From: an uncultured Methanobrevibacter sp.
GTDB lineage: Archaea > Methanobacteriota > Methanobacteria > Methanobacteriales > Methanobacteriaceae
NCBI RefSeq assembly: GCF_900316895.1
Contig: NZ_ONER01000006.1
Location: 1 to 34,710 of the forward strand
Direction: 5' to 3'
DNA length: 34,710 bases
The notes beneath the pieces were generated by a model, which was given only the letters and a program-made list of their open reading frames with translations, was not told where the DNA came from and did no database searches. Positions 18,201 through 23,856 of this stretch are shown piece after piece. A program made the translations under genes and the position numbers. How positions within the stretch are numbered: the stretch's first letter is position 1; every line of letters begins with the position of its first letter.

Positions 18201-21196
18201 AATTGTTTGTAAATGATATGGACAAACTGAGACTTCGTGACATTGAATTGGAACATGAAAAAGAATTGCCGGAATTTGTTGAAACTGAAAATCAAATTTT
18301 GCATGAACGCTTTGAAAGGCAAGTTGATGCAAATCCTGATAAAACCGCTTTGGTTGCATGTGATGCGGTATTGACCTATAGGGAATTGGATGAGAGGAGT
18401 AATCGCATTGCCAATGCCCTAATCAAAAGGGGAGTCGAGCCAAAAAGCAAGATTTTGGTAATGCTTCCAAGAACCAGCGATTTGATTTCAGCAATATTTG
18501 GAATTTTGAAGGCGGGCAGTGCATATGTGCCGATAGATTTGGCATATCCGAAAGAACGTGTTGATTATATTTACAATAACAGTCAAGCAGATTACATTAT
18601 AGGCATGGAAAGTGCAGATAATACATTGGCTATTGAAGAATTATTGGCTGAGGAAAATGGCGAGAGACCAAACTTATCAGGGGACCCTGAAGATTTGGCA
18701 TATATGATTTACACTTCAGGTTCAACCGGAAATCCTAAGGGAGTGATGATTTCCCATAAAAACGTTACAAACCTGTTTGTGGAAAGTGAAGACAATCTAT
18801 TGTACAACATATATAATAGCTTCACTAAAGCGCTTTCAATTACAACGGTCGCATTCGATCCATTCCTGCTTGATTTGTCTAGTTTGATTTTTGGATTGCA
18901 GCTTGTGCTCGCAAGTGATGAGCAGACTAAGGATATTGAAGAGTTAACCGAATTGATTAAAAGGGAAAAGCCGGATGCAATCACATCCTCAACACACTCA
19001 AGGTTAAGGCAGTATCTGGAGTATGACGGATTCAAAAATCAGATGTCAAACTTCAAATACATAGGTGCTGGCGGGGAGATGATGCCAAAAGAGTTGGTAT
19101 CTGAAGTTTCAGCCGTCAGTGATACATCTTTATACAATATGTATGGGCCAACAGAAACAACAGTGGCCTCAAATGCCCTAAATGTAATGGAATCTGATGA
19201 CATCAATGTGGGAAAAGCATTGTTCAATTACATTACTGATGTAAGGGACCTTGATGGTAAGCTATTGCCTCAAGGAGTGATGGGTGAGCTTTACATTGGA
19301 GGTCCTGGAGTTGGAAAAGGATATTACAACATGGATGATAAGACCAAAGAGGTTTTCCTTGAAATCAATAACATTCCATATTACAGAAGCGGAGATTATG
19401 CAATTGAACTTCCGAATGGTGAAATCGACATTAAGGGAAGAATCGATAACCAAATCAAACTTAGAGGTTTGAGAATTGAAATAGATGAAATCGAATCTAA
19501 CATTGCCGACTTCCCAAACATCAAACAGAATGTTGTGCTGATTAAGAAAATCAACAACACAGAACATTTATGTGCCTACTTCACTGCAGATGAAGAAATT
19601 GATAAGGAAGCATTAAAGAATTATCTTAAATCTAAACTGACCCCATATATGGTTCCTACAGTATTCATGCAGCTGGATGAGATGCCTCAAACTCCAAATG
19701 GAAAAACAGATGTAAAGGCATTGCCTGAACCTAAACTGGAACTGAAATATGTTGCACCTGCAAATGAGCTGGAACAGCTGATCTGTTCAATATTTTCCAT
19801 AACCCTTGATGTTGAAACCGTTGGGGCTGAAGACAACTTCTTTGAAATTGGCGGAACCTCACTTATAGCTTCAAAACTCATTATCGAATTGCTTAAAAGG
19901 GATTATGTGGTCAAGTATGATGACATATTCAGAAATCAAACTCCAAGACAGCTGGCAAGGGTATTGTCCGGTGAAAACAAGGAGATTGATTTGGAGTCTG
20001 ACATTGTTCAAAACTATGACTATACCAAAATCAATGGGCTTTTAAGTGAAAATACATTGGAAAACTTCGAAAATGGTAAAAAAGAGAAATTGGGCAATGT
20101 TCTATTGACTGGAGTTACAGGATTTTTAGGAATCCACATCCTATATGAGTTCATCAAAAACGAGACAGGAACAATATACTGTATGCTGAGAAAAGGCAAT
20201 TTCAATTCCTGTGAGGAACGTTTAATCGATATGATGGATTACTACTTTGATGAGGACTTCTCGGACCTTATCGGTTCCAGGATAATTTTATCTGAAGGGG
20301 ATATTACCAGCCTGGATGACTTTAACAAATTAAAGGATTGTCAAATTGATACTTTAATAAACAGTGCTGCTCTTGTAAAGCATTTCACTGCTGATGATTA
20401 TATCTATAAAGTTAATGTTGATGGTGTAATCAACGGACTCAAGTTTGCCGAATCAATTGGCATCAAATATGTCCAAATTTCAACAATCAGTGTTCTTTCA
20501 TCTCCAAACGATGAATCTGATATCTCAGGTGTCGGATTCGATGAGCGAACACTGTATTATAATCAGGATTTAACTAACAAATACATAAACAGTAAGTTCC
20601 TGGCTGAAAGGATGGTATTGGAATATGCCGTAAATGGCGTGAATGCCAGAATAGTCCGTGTAGGAAACCTCATGGCAAGATATTCGGACGGTTTGTTCCA
20701 GAAAAACTTTGATACAAATGCATTTTTAGGAGAACTAAGGGCAATTAAGAATATTCAGGCTATTACAGAAGAAATGAATAATGAAGAAATTGAAATGAGT
20801 CCTATTGACTATGTTGCAAAAGCAATATTGGCTTTAGCAAAAACTCCTAAGGAATGTAGGGTATTTAACTGTGTAAATCCAAATAGCATATATAACAGTG
20901 ACATCATCGAAGCTTTGAATTCATTCGGCTATGGCATTAATCTTGTTTCAGATGAGGAATTCATTGAAATATGCAAGGATAACATGGATGAGAATATCCA
21001 GGGATTAATCACTTCCGACATGTCAATTGATAAGTTATCTGAAGAGGAATATAGTGAAGAATTGGATGAATTTATTGTCAAGACCGATCAAACTAAAGAG
21101 ATTCTTCATTCATTAGGTATTGATTGGCCTATACTGACTCAGGATTATCTTAAAAGTCTAATAAAATATTTAAATAAGTTTAATTACTTTGAATAA
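5576..21196 (+). CDS. Five-module non-ribosomal peptide synthetase with terminal thioester reductase
   Basis: This single 5206-aa protein (numbered from the ATG at 5576) assembles a peptide without ribosomes. Domains: half condensation (C) domain 1-220; A1 222-697; carrier T1 (Ser741); C2 799-1219 (HHLISDG at 924); A2 1227-1698; T2 (Ser1741); C3 1799-2229 (HHIITDG at 1924); A3 2231-2701; T3 (Ser2745); C4 2803-3233 (HHIITDG at 2928); A4 3234-3710; T4 (Ser3755); C5 3813-4240 (HHIISDG at 3939); A5 4242-4717; T5 (Ser4762); reductase 4838-5206. All five A domains keep YTSGSTG, YGPTETT, the RSGDYAIE and GRIDNQIKLRG stretches, and the PNGKTD lysine. No epimerase, methyltransferase or thioesterase domain is seen. 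The expected product is a pentapeptide aldehyde or alcohol. The frame is open to a TTG at 5564, but ATG 5576 has a GGATGAT-like site just upstream. It is followed after 12 bases by a MATE exporter. NRPS genes are rare in archaea but have been reported in Methanobrevibacter ruminantium; bacterial origin by transfer is likely. Confidence 0.96.
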   Translation: MNIDETKKVKEYFYKEVLDFDESTILSPNLNGDKENGKICKSTVEINDFSDFCKRNSITANGLFLASVSLALNKFNFSDRNLIYHADNLPMPLKFEDREITVKEYLSSIQEIYDLSLKLENESFVELLDDYNLVPEFYYSFGGKCSADEISYSNFLNVCEDNNKFILSFSFNNQLYTKEFAELFLKSIEKIIKQIIVSEIDEISIGDIALVDERDDVVFDEIELPYLHRHFENQADENPDNIALVSNGETLTYAELNEKANRIANGLIKKGVKPKSNVLIMLPRTSDLIASIWGVLKAGCAFIPMDMEYPQERIDYIYENSHAPYIISNESGDNSIDIKELLMEENVENPDVEISPEDLAYMIYTSGSTGKPKGVMISHRNICNLIRDYPKTRYDRVLSMTTISFDVALEDIITSLTNGVELIFANDTQIKSTPELVKLINEYEPEVMDLTPSRLAAYLEVKSFCEAIKCLKCIFLAGEKFSAAVYEELIKYNSDAIVYNSYGPTETTITSNNKIVTDINDLTVGPAIPNYITDVRDIDGKLLPQGVMGELYIGGPGVGKGYYNMEEKTREVFLKINGIPYYRSGDYAIETPNGEIDIKGRIDNQIKLRGLRIEIGEIESNLGKYPNIKQNVVVIKEINNNEHLCAYFTAQEEIDVDDLKEYLKERLTRYMVPTVFMQLDEMPQTPNGKTDVKQLPEPELRLSFTLPETETEEILIDIASRITETPEFGTTDDLYAVGFTSLTLMKLNAAIYEDLGVNLDIIELLNNPTIKDIAKQIDHNERDAIDLDRFIEVAEDTVYYPLTSNQLGVYYECVQSNVEAHYNLPSIIRFGSDVDADKLKEAIIETIEFYPYLKTRIVTKDGQLMQKRDDAISIDEIPIVEVDSITDEEIENESVKSFDLQNCQLFRFKIYKTSSETILFSDVHHLISDGESLDNLFNNVAYAYGGQELENESIDGYINSLIEKEYENSEDYQSSHKYFQEMLSNEVDSTVLTPDLNGNEELGVIKSVSRNINPEKIREFCSKNKISPNVLIMASAILNLNKYTFTDKTLITTIFNGRSNSNYFNTQAFLVKTLPFISFNENRSQTIRELLESIDIAWKDLISHSTYPYTQLAEEFQLKPEFFYSYNNLDDEIIEINAKSYRVKYLKTLETNYKITFDINESANNLEFLVEYNDQLYSKDYVETFLDCILNVLDYFMDCDIENVMIRDIELNGNVEIPVFSPIENPFIHKRFEKQVEENPNKTALIAADATLTYRELDEKANRIANALIKKGVEPGNNILVMLNRNSNLIASIFGILKAGCAFIPIDLEYPQERIDYIYENSQADYIISNETSDTTLNVEELLAEEDCSNPDVEITSDYTAYMIYTSGSTGKPKGVMISHENISNLVTDFPKTRYDRLLSVTTISFDVALEDIFTSLTGGLELIFADDAEIKSTPKLIELISKYEPEVMDLTPSRLASYLEVNKFCEAIKCLKVLFLGGEQFSAKAFAEFRKYSDAIVYNSYGPTETTITSNNKEVIDINDLTVGHPVDNYVTDVRDIDGKLLPQGVMGELYIGGPSVGKGYYNMPEKTKEVFLTINDIPYYRSGDYAIETPNGEIDIKGRIDNQIKLRGLRIEIGEIESNIGRYPGIKQNVVVINKINNNDHLCAYFTADDEIDAGDLKEFLKDKLTKYMVPTVFMQIDEMPQTPNGKTDIKQLPEPVLKLENVKPENETEEKLFEIASDLINTDDFGTTDDLYVLGYTSLTLMKLNSIIYDEMGVNLDISVLFNNPTIKKLSIEILNGEGDSYIDEFVETAKTMDQFPLTENQLGIYYECIQSPNEIKYTMPTTVRFGNEINPDKLKESIIRTIEAHPYLKTRLITAEDGTIMQKRNDDGAIDEIEIVKVDKISDRELIKNEVKAFSLNNNQLFRFKIYDTSDDVVMFSDFHHIITDGVSQGNLFDDIARAYDGKEIKKEVVDGFAYSLIENDVENSERYETSKKFFHDKLSQEIDSTILTPNLNGNEEDGKIKRTSEIIDSTEIREFCRENSISHNALFLATTILNLNKYTFSDETLITTIFNGRANPNYYDTQGFLVKTLPLVMKNENRQQSVREFIRNVDSNWKETINNSYYPYTKISEEYQLKPEFFYSYQEFYESESITIANNSYSENELIDDSFVATEYKTDLSIFDFEDTFELHVEYNDELYSEKYIETFLSSIKTILTQIIGNDIDELRICDIELESEEEIPEFSSVELPFLHKRFERQVNETPDGIALIAADATLTYRELDEKANRIANALIKKGVEPGNNILVMLNRNSNLIASIFGILKAGCAFIPIDLEYPRERIDYIYENSQADYIISNETSDTTLNVEELLAEEDCSNPDVDITSDYTAYMIYTSGSTGKPKGVMISHANISNLVEDYPKTKYDRLLSVTTISFDVALEDIFTSLTGGVELIFADDAEIKSTPKLIELINKYEPEVMDLTPSRLASYLDVDKFCEAIKCLKVLFLGGEQFSAKVFTEFRKYGNAIVYNSYGPTETTITSNNKEVIDIDDLTVGPPIDNYVTDVRDIDGKLLPQGVMGELYIGGPGVGKGYYNMPEKTEEVFLTINDIPYYRSGDYAIETPNGEIDIKGRIDNQIKLRGLRIEIGEIESNIGRYPGIKQNVVVIKEINNNDHLCTYFTADEEIDEGDLKDFLKDKLTKYMVPTVFMQIDEMPQTPNGKTDIKQLPEPVLKLENVKPENETEEKLFEIASELIDAGEFGVTDDLYAIGFTSLTLMKLNSLIYNEMNANIDISVLFNEPSIRSISDEIRDSDDNQLDIGELIEATNDMEYYPLTENQLGVYYECIQNPDDITYVIPTATRFGRDIDAQKLKQAIITAIEAHPYLKTRITTLDDGSIKQKRDDDIPMDEIEIVKVDSISNEELEADVSGFALNGEQLFKFKIYETPDETVLFANFHHIITDGMAQDNLFGEIIDAYEGKELPEEQVDGYIYSLIEEKLVNSEKYGLSKKFFSDKLSQEIESSVLTPNLNGNPDDGKYMTISQSIGNGDILKFCNENALSQNALLMACTILTLNKYTYSGKTLITSIFNGRALPYYQNTQAFLVKTLPIIMDNEKRDITIKQFIEHVDKTWKDSINHIEYPYTKIAEEFQLKPEFFYTYQEGSESDQVKVNGENFVVEEVGEDVSLTEYKVTLDVTANDDSIDLSMKYNDQLYTCDYAELFLNSIVRVLDLFVDNDITETMISDISLVDESEKPEFKPVETPFIHKRFEKQVLENPDATALRVNGKSITYNGLNERANRIANALIRRGVEPRSNVLVMLKRDVNLIASVLGILKAGCAYIPIDLEYPQERIEYIYENSQAEYILAEGSTGNVIDVNELLEEENIENPDVEMDSNDLAYMIYTSGSTGKPKGVMISHKNITSLFAEDDDNILYEAYCEMNKTLAITTISFDTFLLDLMSLTFGLEVVLANDNESKNITDLTELIRKEKPDALTFTTPSRLRQYLENERFKNELSTFKYIAIGGEMLPQDLVANVLANSDAAIYNIYGPTETTVTCNSIKITDSDHISVGKALHNYVTDVRDIDGKLLPKGVMGELYIGGIGVSRGYYNLDEKTKEVFLEIDGIPYYRSGDYAIELPNGEFDVKGRIDNQIKLRGLRIEIGEIEANINRFPKIKQSVTLIKEINNNEHLCTYFTAEEKIDINLLKRYLKSKLTKYMVPTVFIQIDEMPQTPNGKTDIKQLPEPTLNLNYVGPENELEEKLFEMVSSLNDNDQFGTTDDLYSLGFTSLTLMKLNSLIHQEFDVNIDMASLFSNPTIKSIAFNIENDVGFDVDVDHIREIARNMEYFPLTANQLGIYYECVQSPDVVKYTLPSAIRFGKDVDAQKLKDAVIATIEAHPYLKTRIVTGEDGELKQKRCDDAVIDEIEIVKTESITNEEIMKNDSTFFELNDSQLFRFKIYDTPSQTILFSDFHHIISDGESQNNFFNELIRVYNGEEIDEERIDGYVYSLIEKETSQSEASKNYFQNKFSKGFESTVLTTNINGDPDKGNIKLINESMNSTFIRHFCKDHAISPNVLFMTVVTINLNKFTFSDKALITTIFNGRANSDYMNTQGMLVKTLPVLIGSENRDMMVEDFIKVVDEAWKGSLVHSNYPYTKLSEEYQLKPEFFYAFHEFFEDESVDFNDQTYEVEAIDGTVATDYKINLNVYDDGEEVNIVLEYNDQLYTEEYVQKFLYSIKFILIQLFVNDMDKLRLRDIELEHEKELPEFVETENQILHERFERQVDANPDKTALVACDAVLTYRELDERSNRIANALIKRGVEPKSKILVMLPRTSDLISAIFGILKAGSAYVPIDLAYPKERVDYIYNNSQADYIIGMESADNTLAIEELLAEENGERPNLSGDPEDLAYMIYTSGSTGNPKGVMISHKNVTNLFVESEDNLLYNIYNSFTKALSITTVAFDPFLLDLSSLIFGLQLVLASDEQTKDIEELTELIKREKPDAITSSTHSRLRQYLEYDGFKNQMSNFKYIGAGGEMMPKELVSEVSAVSDTSLYNMYGPTETTVASNALNVMESDDINVGKALFNYITDVRDLDGKLLPQGVMGELYIGGPGVGKGYYNMDDKTKEVFLEINNIPYYRSGDYAIELPNGEIDIKGRIDNQIKLRGLRIEIDEIESNIADFPNIKQNVVLIKKINNTEHLCAYFTADEEIDKEALKNYLKSKLTPYMVPTVFMQLDEMPQTPNGKTDVKALPEPKLELKYVAPANELEQLICSIFSITLDVETVGAEDNFFEIGGTSLIASKLIIELLKRDYVVKYDDIFRNQTPRQLARVLSGENKEIDLESDIVQNYDYTKINGLLSENTLENFENGKKEKLGNVLLTGVTGFLGIHILYEFIKNETGTIYCMLRKGNFNSCEERLIDMMDYYFDEDFSDLIGSRIILSEGDITSLDDFNKLKDCQIDTLINSAALVKHFTADDYIYKVNVDGVINGLKFAESIGIKYVQISTISVLSSPNDESDISGVGFDERTLYYNQDLTNKYINSKFLAERMVLEYAVNGVNARIVRVGNLMARYSDGLFQKNFDTNAFLGELRAIKNIQAITEEMNNEEIEMSPIDYVAKAILALAKTPKECRVFNCVNPNSIYNSDIIEALNSFGYGINLVSDEEFIEICKDNMDENIQGLITSDMSIDKLSEEEYSEELDEFIVKTDQTKEILHSLGIDWPILTQDYLKSLIKYLNKFNYFE
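9305..10735 (+). repeat. Adenylation domain 2 copy of a roughly 1.43-kb near-identical direct repeat
   Basis: This stretch, covering almost all of A2, matches 12317-13747 (A3) at a constant offset of 3012 bases with no length change and only scattered substitutions. Long runs such as the GCTGCTGATGCTACATTGACC region and the GTAAGCCTAA region are identical. Outside this block, the C and T domains of the two modules are clearly more different. It indicates a recent duplication or gene conversion restricted to the A domain. Confidence 0.85.
12317..13747 (+). repeat. Adenylation domain 3 copy of the roughly 1.43-kb direct repeat
   Basis: This is the partner of 9305-10735. Both copies carry the same binding-pocket residues by eye (D-V-E-D-F-G-S-I-T plus the late Lys), so modules 2 and 3 should load the same amino acid. 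Repeats of this length and similarity are hot spots for recombination and for short-read mis-assembly. Confidence 0.85.
20087..21196 (+). other. Terminal thioester reductase (R) domain of the NRPS
   Basis: Residues 4838-5206 form an extended short-chain-dehydrogenase-like domain. It has the NAD(P)-binding TGVTGFLG (4845-4852), a later INSAALVKHF segment typical of NRPS reductases, and the catalytic Tyr/Lys pair YINSK (Y5003, K5007). Such domains release the carrier-bound peptide by two-electron reduction to an aldehyde, sometimes followed by further reduction to an alcohol or by spontaneous cyclisation to an imine. The gene ends with this domain, and no thioesterase follows. Confidence 0.9.
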
Positions 21197-21208
21197 AGGG
21201 TGGAGTTT

Positions 21209-22888
21209 ATGGATAATGATATTATAGCAAACATTAAATTTAAGGAATTGTTGTTGCCAACTTTGCTGATTGCAATGGCATTAAACATTTCCGCAGTTTT
21301 TGATTCGTTCTTTGTATCCTCCTTAATTGGTGAGAGTGCATTGGCAGCAATTCAAGTTTTTGAACCGGTCGTATTGTTTATAACAATTTTAGAATGGCTG
21401 TTTGGGTTAGGAGGTCAGATATTATCTTTAAACTGCAAAGGTGAATTCAATGAATACGGAAGCAATAAGTACTTCACTATAGCTATTGAAAGTACTGTAA
21501 TAGTATGTATAATAATGTTGATTGTATGCAGTGTGTTTGCTGATAGTTTAATTAATATTTTACATCCTCCTGCCGGTGTTTTGCCTTATGTTCAGCAATA
21601 TGCTCCATTTCTATTCCTATGCTTCCCGATATCCACTGGATTGGGGGTACTATCTCAGTATATTCGTGTAGACGGACAGCCAAATTTTGCATCTTATCTA
21701 ATCATCATTGCTAATGTGATTAATATCGTATTGGATTATGTATTTCTGGCTTACTTCCACACTGGCATTGGGGGAGCTGCATTGGCCACATTAATAGGTT
21801 ATTCAGTTGCTTTAATCATTTCCCTGAAATATCATTTCGATCCTAAAAGGACATATAAATATCTCCGTTTAAAAATCAGCATTAAAGAATGGTTTGAATC
21901 CGCTTATAAAATTTGTAAAACAGGTTTTCCAAATGCAAGTACCGGTTTATTTGAGGTAGTGCTGGTTTACATTATCAACAGAATTCTTACAGTTTACTTA
22001 GGTGAAATAGGATTGGTTTCATACACTGCATGTATGGACGCTCTTTTGATTGTCAGCATACTGATTGTAGGTTTCATTGAGACATTCTCTTCAATTATTC
22101 CTGTCTATTACTCACAGCATGACTATAAAAATGTCAGGTTTCTGTTTAGAAAATCAGTCATGTTTGCGCTGATTGCTGCGGTTGCATTTACAGTAATCCT
22201 GTGGGTTGTGCCGGATTTGTTCCTGATGCTTTATAAGCTGAATCTTTCTCCTAATGTTGAAACATTCAGATTCACACTTAGAATGTTTTCATTATGCTTT
22301 ATTCCTTCAGTATTTGCTACAGTGTTCATATTTTATTATGAAGCAATCGAAAGGAGTGCAATTGCAACAGCTTTATCTGCAATAGCAATGTTTGTAGGTC
22401 CATTATCAGCAATATTCGGATTGCTGCCTTTTATGGGAATCAACAGTGTTTTCATTTCCTTTGCGGTGGCAAATGTAATGACAATTATTGTAGCAATCGT
22501 TTATGTTAAAATTGTTGAACGAAGGGAACCTGAATATGGTGGACTTCTCTTATTCAGGGAAGATCTAATTCCGCTTACGCAAAACTTCAATTTGCAAAAC
22601 AGAAATGACAAAAATGAAGTGATCAGTCACTTAATGTCTCTTGGCTGTAAAGAGGAGGAATGCAAAAATGTTGAATCCATATTGAATTACATATTCGACA
22701 ATAATGAGGAGGATGTTTCTGTGGAGGTTCTGGTCATTAATTATGAAGACAATATTGCTGTAAACATTAAAGATACAGGTAAGGAAGGTTTATTTGAAGA
22801 AATCAAAAAAGAGGTTTGTGATGATGACCTTAAATTTACAAATGTATTGGGCTTCAACAATATAGGATATACAATTAAAAAAAGTTAA
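21209..22888 (+). CDS. MATE-family exporter with C-terminal RsbW-like domain
   Basis: This protein of about 559 aa has some twelve hydrophobic helices in residues 10-445, arranged as in MATE transporters (KELLLPTLLIAMALNIS at the start, SALIGYS-type repeats, a second half beginning near residue 230). MATE proteins export small molecules in exchange for H+ or Na+. The last 95 residues (about 22600-22888) are a soluble extra domain with VESILNYIFDNN, NIKDTGKEG and LGFNNIGYTIKK. It resembles a degenerate GHKL/RsbW-type ATP-binding domain and is shared with the second MATE in this window. The frame opens at a GTG at 21200, but the ATG at 21209 follows GGGTGGAG and is preferred. It lies 12 bases after the NRPS stop, so it is almost surely co-transcribed and is the best candidate exporter for the peptide. 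Confidence 0.9.
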   Translation: MDNDIIANIKFKELLLPTLLIAMALNISAVFDSFFVSSLIGESALAAIQVFEPVVLFITILEWLFGLGGQILSLNCKGEFNEYGSNKYFTIAIESTVIVCIIMLIVCSVFADSLINILHPPAGVLPYVQQYAPFLFLCFPISTGLGVLSQYIRVDGQPNFASYLIIIANVINIVLDYVFLAYFHTGIGGAALATLIGYSVALIISLKYHFDPKRTYKYLRLKISIKEWFESAYKICKTGFPNASTGLFEVVLVYIINRILTVYLGEIGLVSYTACMDALLIVSILIVGFIETFSSIIPVYYSQHDYKNVRFLFRKSVMFALIAAVAFTVILWVVPDLFLMLYKLNLSPNVETFRFTLRMFSLCFIPSVFATVFIFYYEAIERSAIATALSAIAMFVGPLSAIFGLLPFMGINSVFISFAVANVMTIIVAIVYVKIVERREPEYGGLLLFREDLIPLTQNFNLQNRNDKNEVISHLMSLGCKEEECKNVESILNYIFDNNEEDVSVEVLVINYEDNIAVNIKDTGKEGLFEEIKKEVCDDDLKFTNVLGFNNIGYTIKKS

Positions 22889-22953
22889 GGGGTAATTACT
22901 TGGATATTTCTAAATAATAAAATGAAAGTTAAAATTTTAAATTGCCAAAAAAG

Positions 22954-22977
22954 AAGGGGAATTAATTAAATTCCCTT
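22954..22977 (+). terminator. Hairpin after the NRPS-MATE operon
   Basis: AAGGGGAATT (22954-22963) pairs with AATTCCCTT (22969-22977), with one bulged G and a 5-base loop. It lies about 65 bases after the MATE stop and probably ends the NRPS-MATE transcript. Confidence 0.5.
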
Positions 22978-23522
22978 AATTATCTTTTAAAATTAATATT
23001 GCATGTTAAATTCAATTGTGTTTTCCCGGATAAGCCTATTGTAATTGAATATTCTCTGAATATGCCCATCCTTTGGATTCAAGTTTGCAATTTATATATT
23101 ACAATCTTATCATGCTTTTTTTTAAAAATTGAAATTTTATTGCATAAAAAGGAAAATTTATAAAAATTGTTTAAAAATTTTTAATTTTTTTTTCTAAATT
23201 TTAGTTTTATGAGTATAATTTTAAAATTATTTTGTTTTTCTCTTATATTTCAGATAATTTTTTTTATGTTATCGAATCTGTTTATAATTTCTAATTTTTT
23301 TTTAATTTTTTAATAAATTTTTAATTTTATAGTAATTTGATTAATATATTTTTTAAAAATTAAATATTATTATAAAAAATCAGATAAATATAAATATTAT
23401 GTAAAGTATATTAATTTTTATAAAGAACTTTATTTTAATTGATTATAATCTGTAATAAATTGTTTTGTAATTGATTTTTAACATAGGTGGCAAAAATATT
23501 CGAAAAATTATCAGAAATGATG

Positions 23523-23535
23523 AAAATTTATATAT
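23523..23535 (+). promoter_or_regulatory. TATA box with upstream A-run for the 75-aa membrane protein
   Basis: AAAATTTATATAT at 23523-23535 fits an archaeal BRE/TATA element. It predicts transcription start near 23558, about 23 bases before the ATG at 23581, and leaves room for the AAAGAGGTGA ribosome site at 23567-23576. Confidence 0.55.
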
Positions 23536-23580
23536 GATTTTCTACAAATTATTAAATATCAACTTTAAAGAGGTGAAAAT

Positions 23581-23808
23581 ATGGATTCTAGAACAATTCT
23601 TGCAATAATCGGTTATATCCTTGCAATATTATTCCCATTAATTGGTGTTATCTACGGATTAATATTATACTTCGTTAAAGGCGATGATGAATATATTAAA
23701 AAACATGCAAAATATATCATTATTGTCGGTGTAATAATGATGATAATTTCAATTGTATTGGCAATGGTTATGGGTATATCACTGCTTGCAATAGGTGCAT
23801 CACAATAA
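23581..23808 (+). CDS. Small two-helix membrane protein (DUF4870-like)
   Basis: This 75-aa protein has a first membrane helix (about residues 5-30, IIGYILAILFPLIGVIYGLI), a charged loop with KGDDEYIKKHAKY, and a second helix (about 45-70). The layout resembles DUF4870-type small membrane proteins, in which a polar loop with a conserved His follows the first hairpin; no biochemical role is known. The start is secure: AAAGAGGTGA lies just upstream of the ATG, with a TATA box at 23523. It sits alone between the two MATE loci and ends in a T-rich terminator-like run (23817-23835), convergent with the second MATE gene. A link to the exporters is only positional. Confidence 0.8.
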   Translation: MDSRTILAIIGYILAILFPLIGVIYGLILYFVKGDDEYIKKHAKYIIIVGVIMMIISIVLAMVMGISLLAIGASQ

Positions 23809-23856
23809 ACCCAACCTTTTTTTTATTTTTTTTTCTTATTTTGAAAACGTTATCAC

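Larger units (their letters stand above)
22889..23580. other. 692-base AT-rich gap with no intact gene
   Basis: Apart from the hairpin at 22954-22977 and a promoter near 23523, no gene is visible. A GGGGT ribosome-like site followed by TTG and four codons (LDIS K, then a stop) sits right after the MATE stop and may be the residue of a lost third operon gene. On the minus strand, around 23000-23085, a short open piece (MGIFREYSITIGLSGKTQ and a further 11 residues) lies in less AT-rich DNA, but it has no convincing ribosome site. From 23100 to 23480 the sequence is almost only A and T with long T and A runs. Confidence 0.6.
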
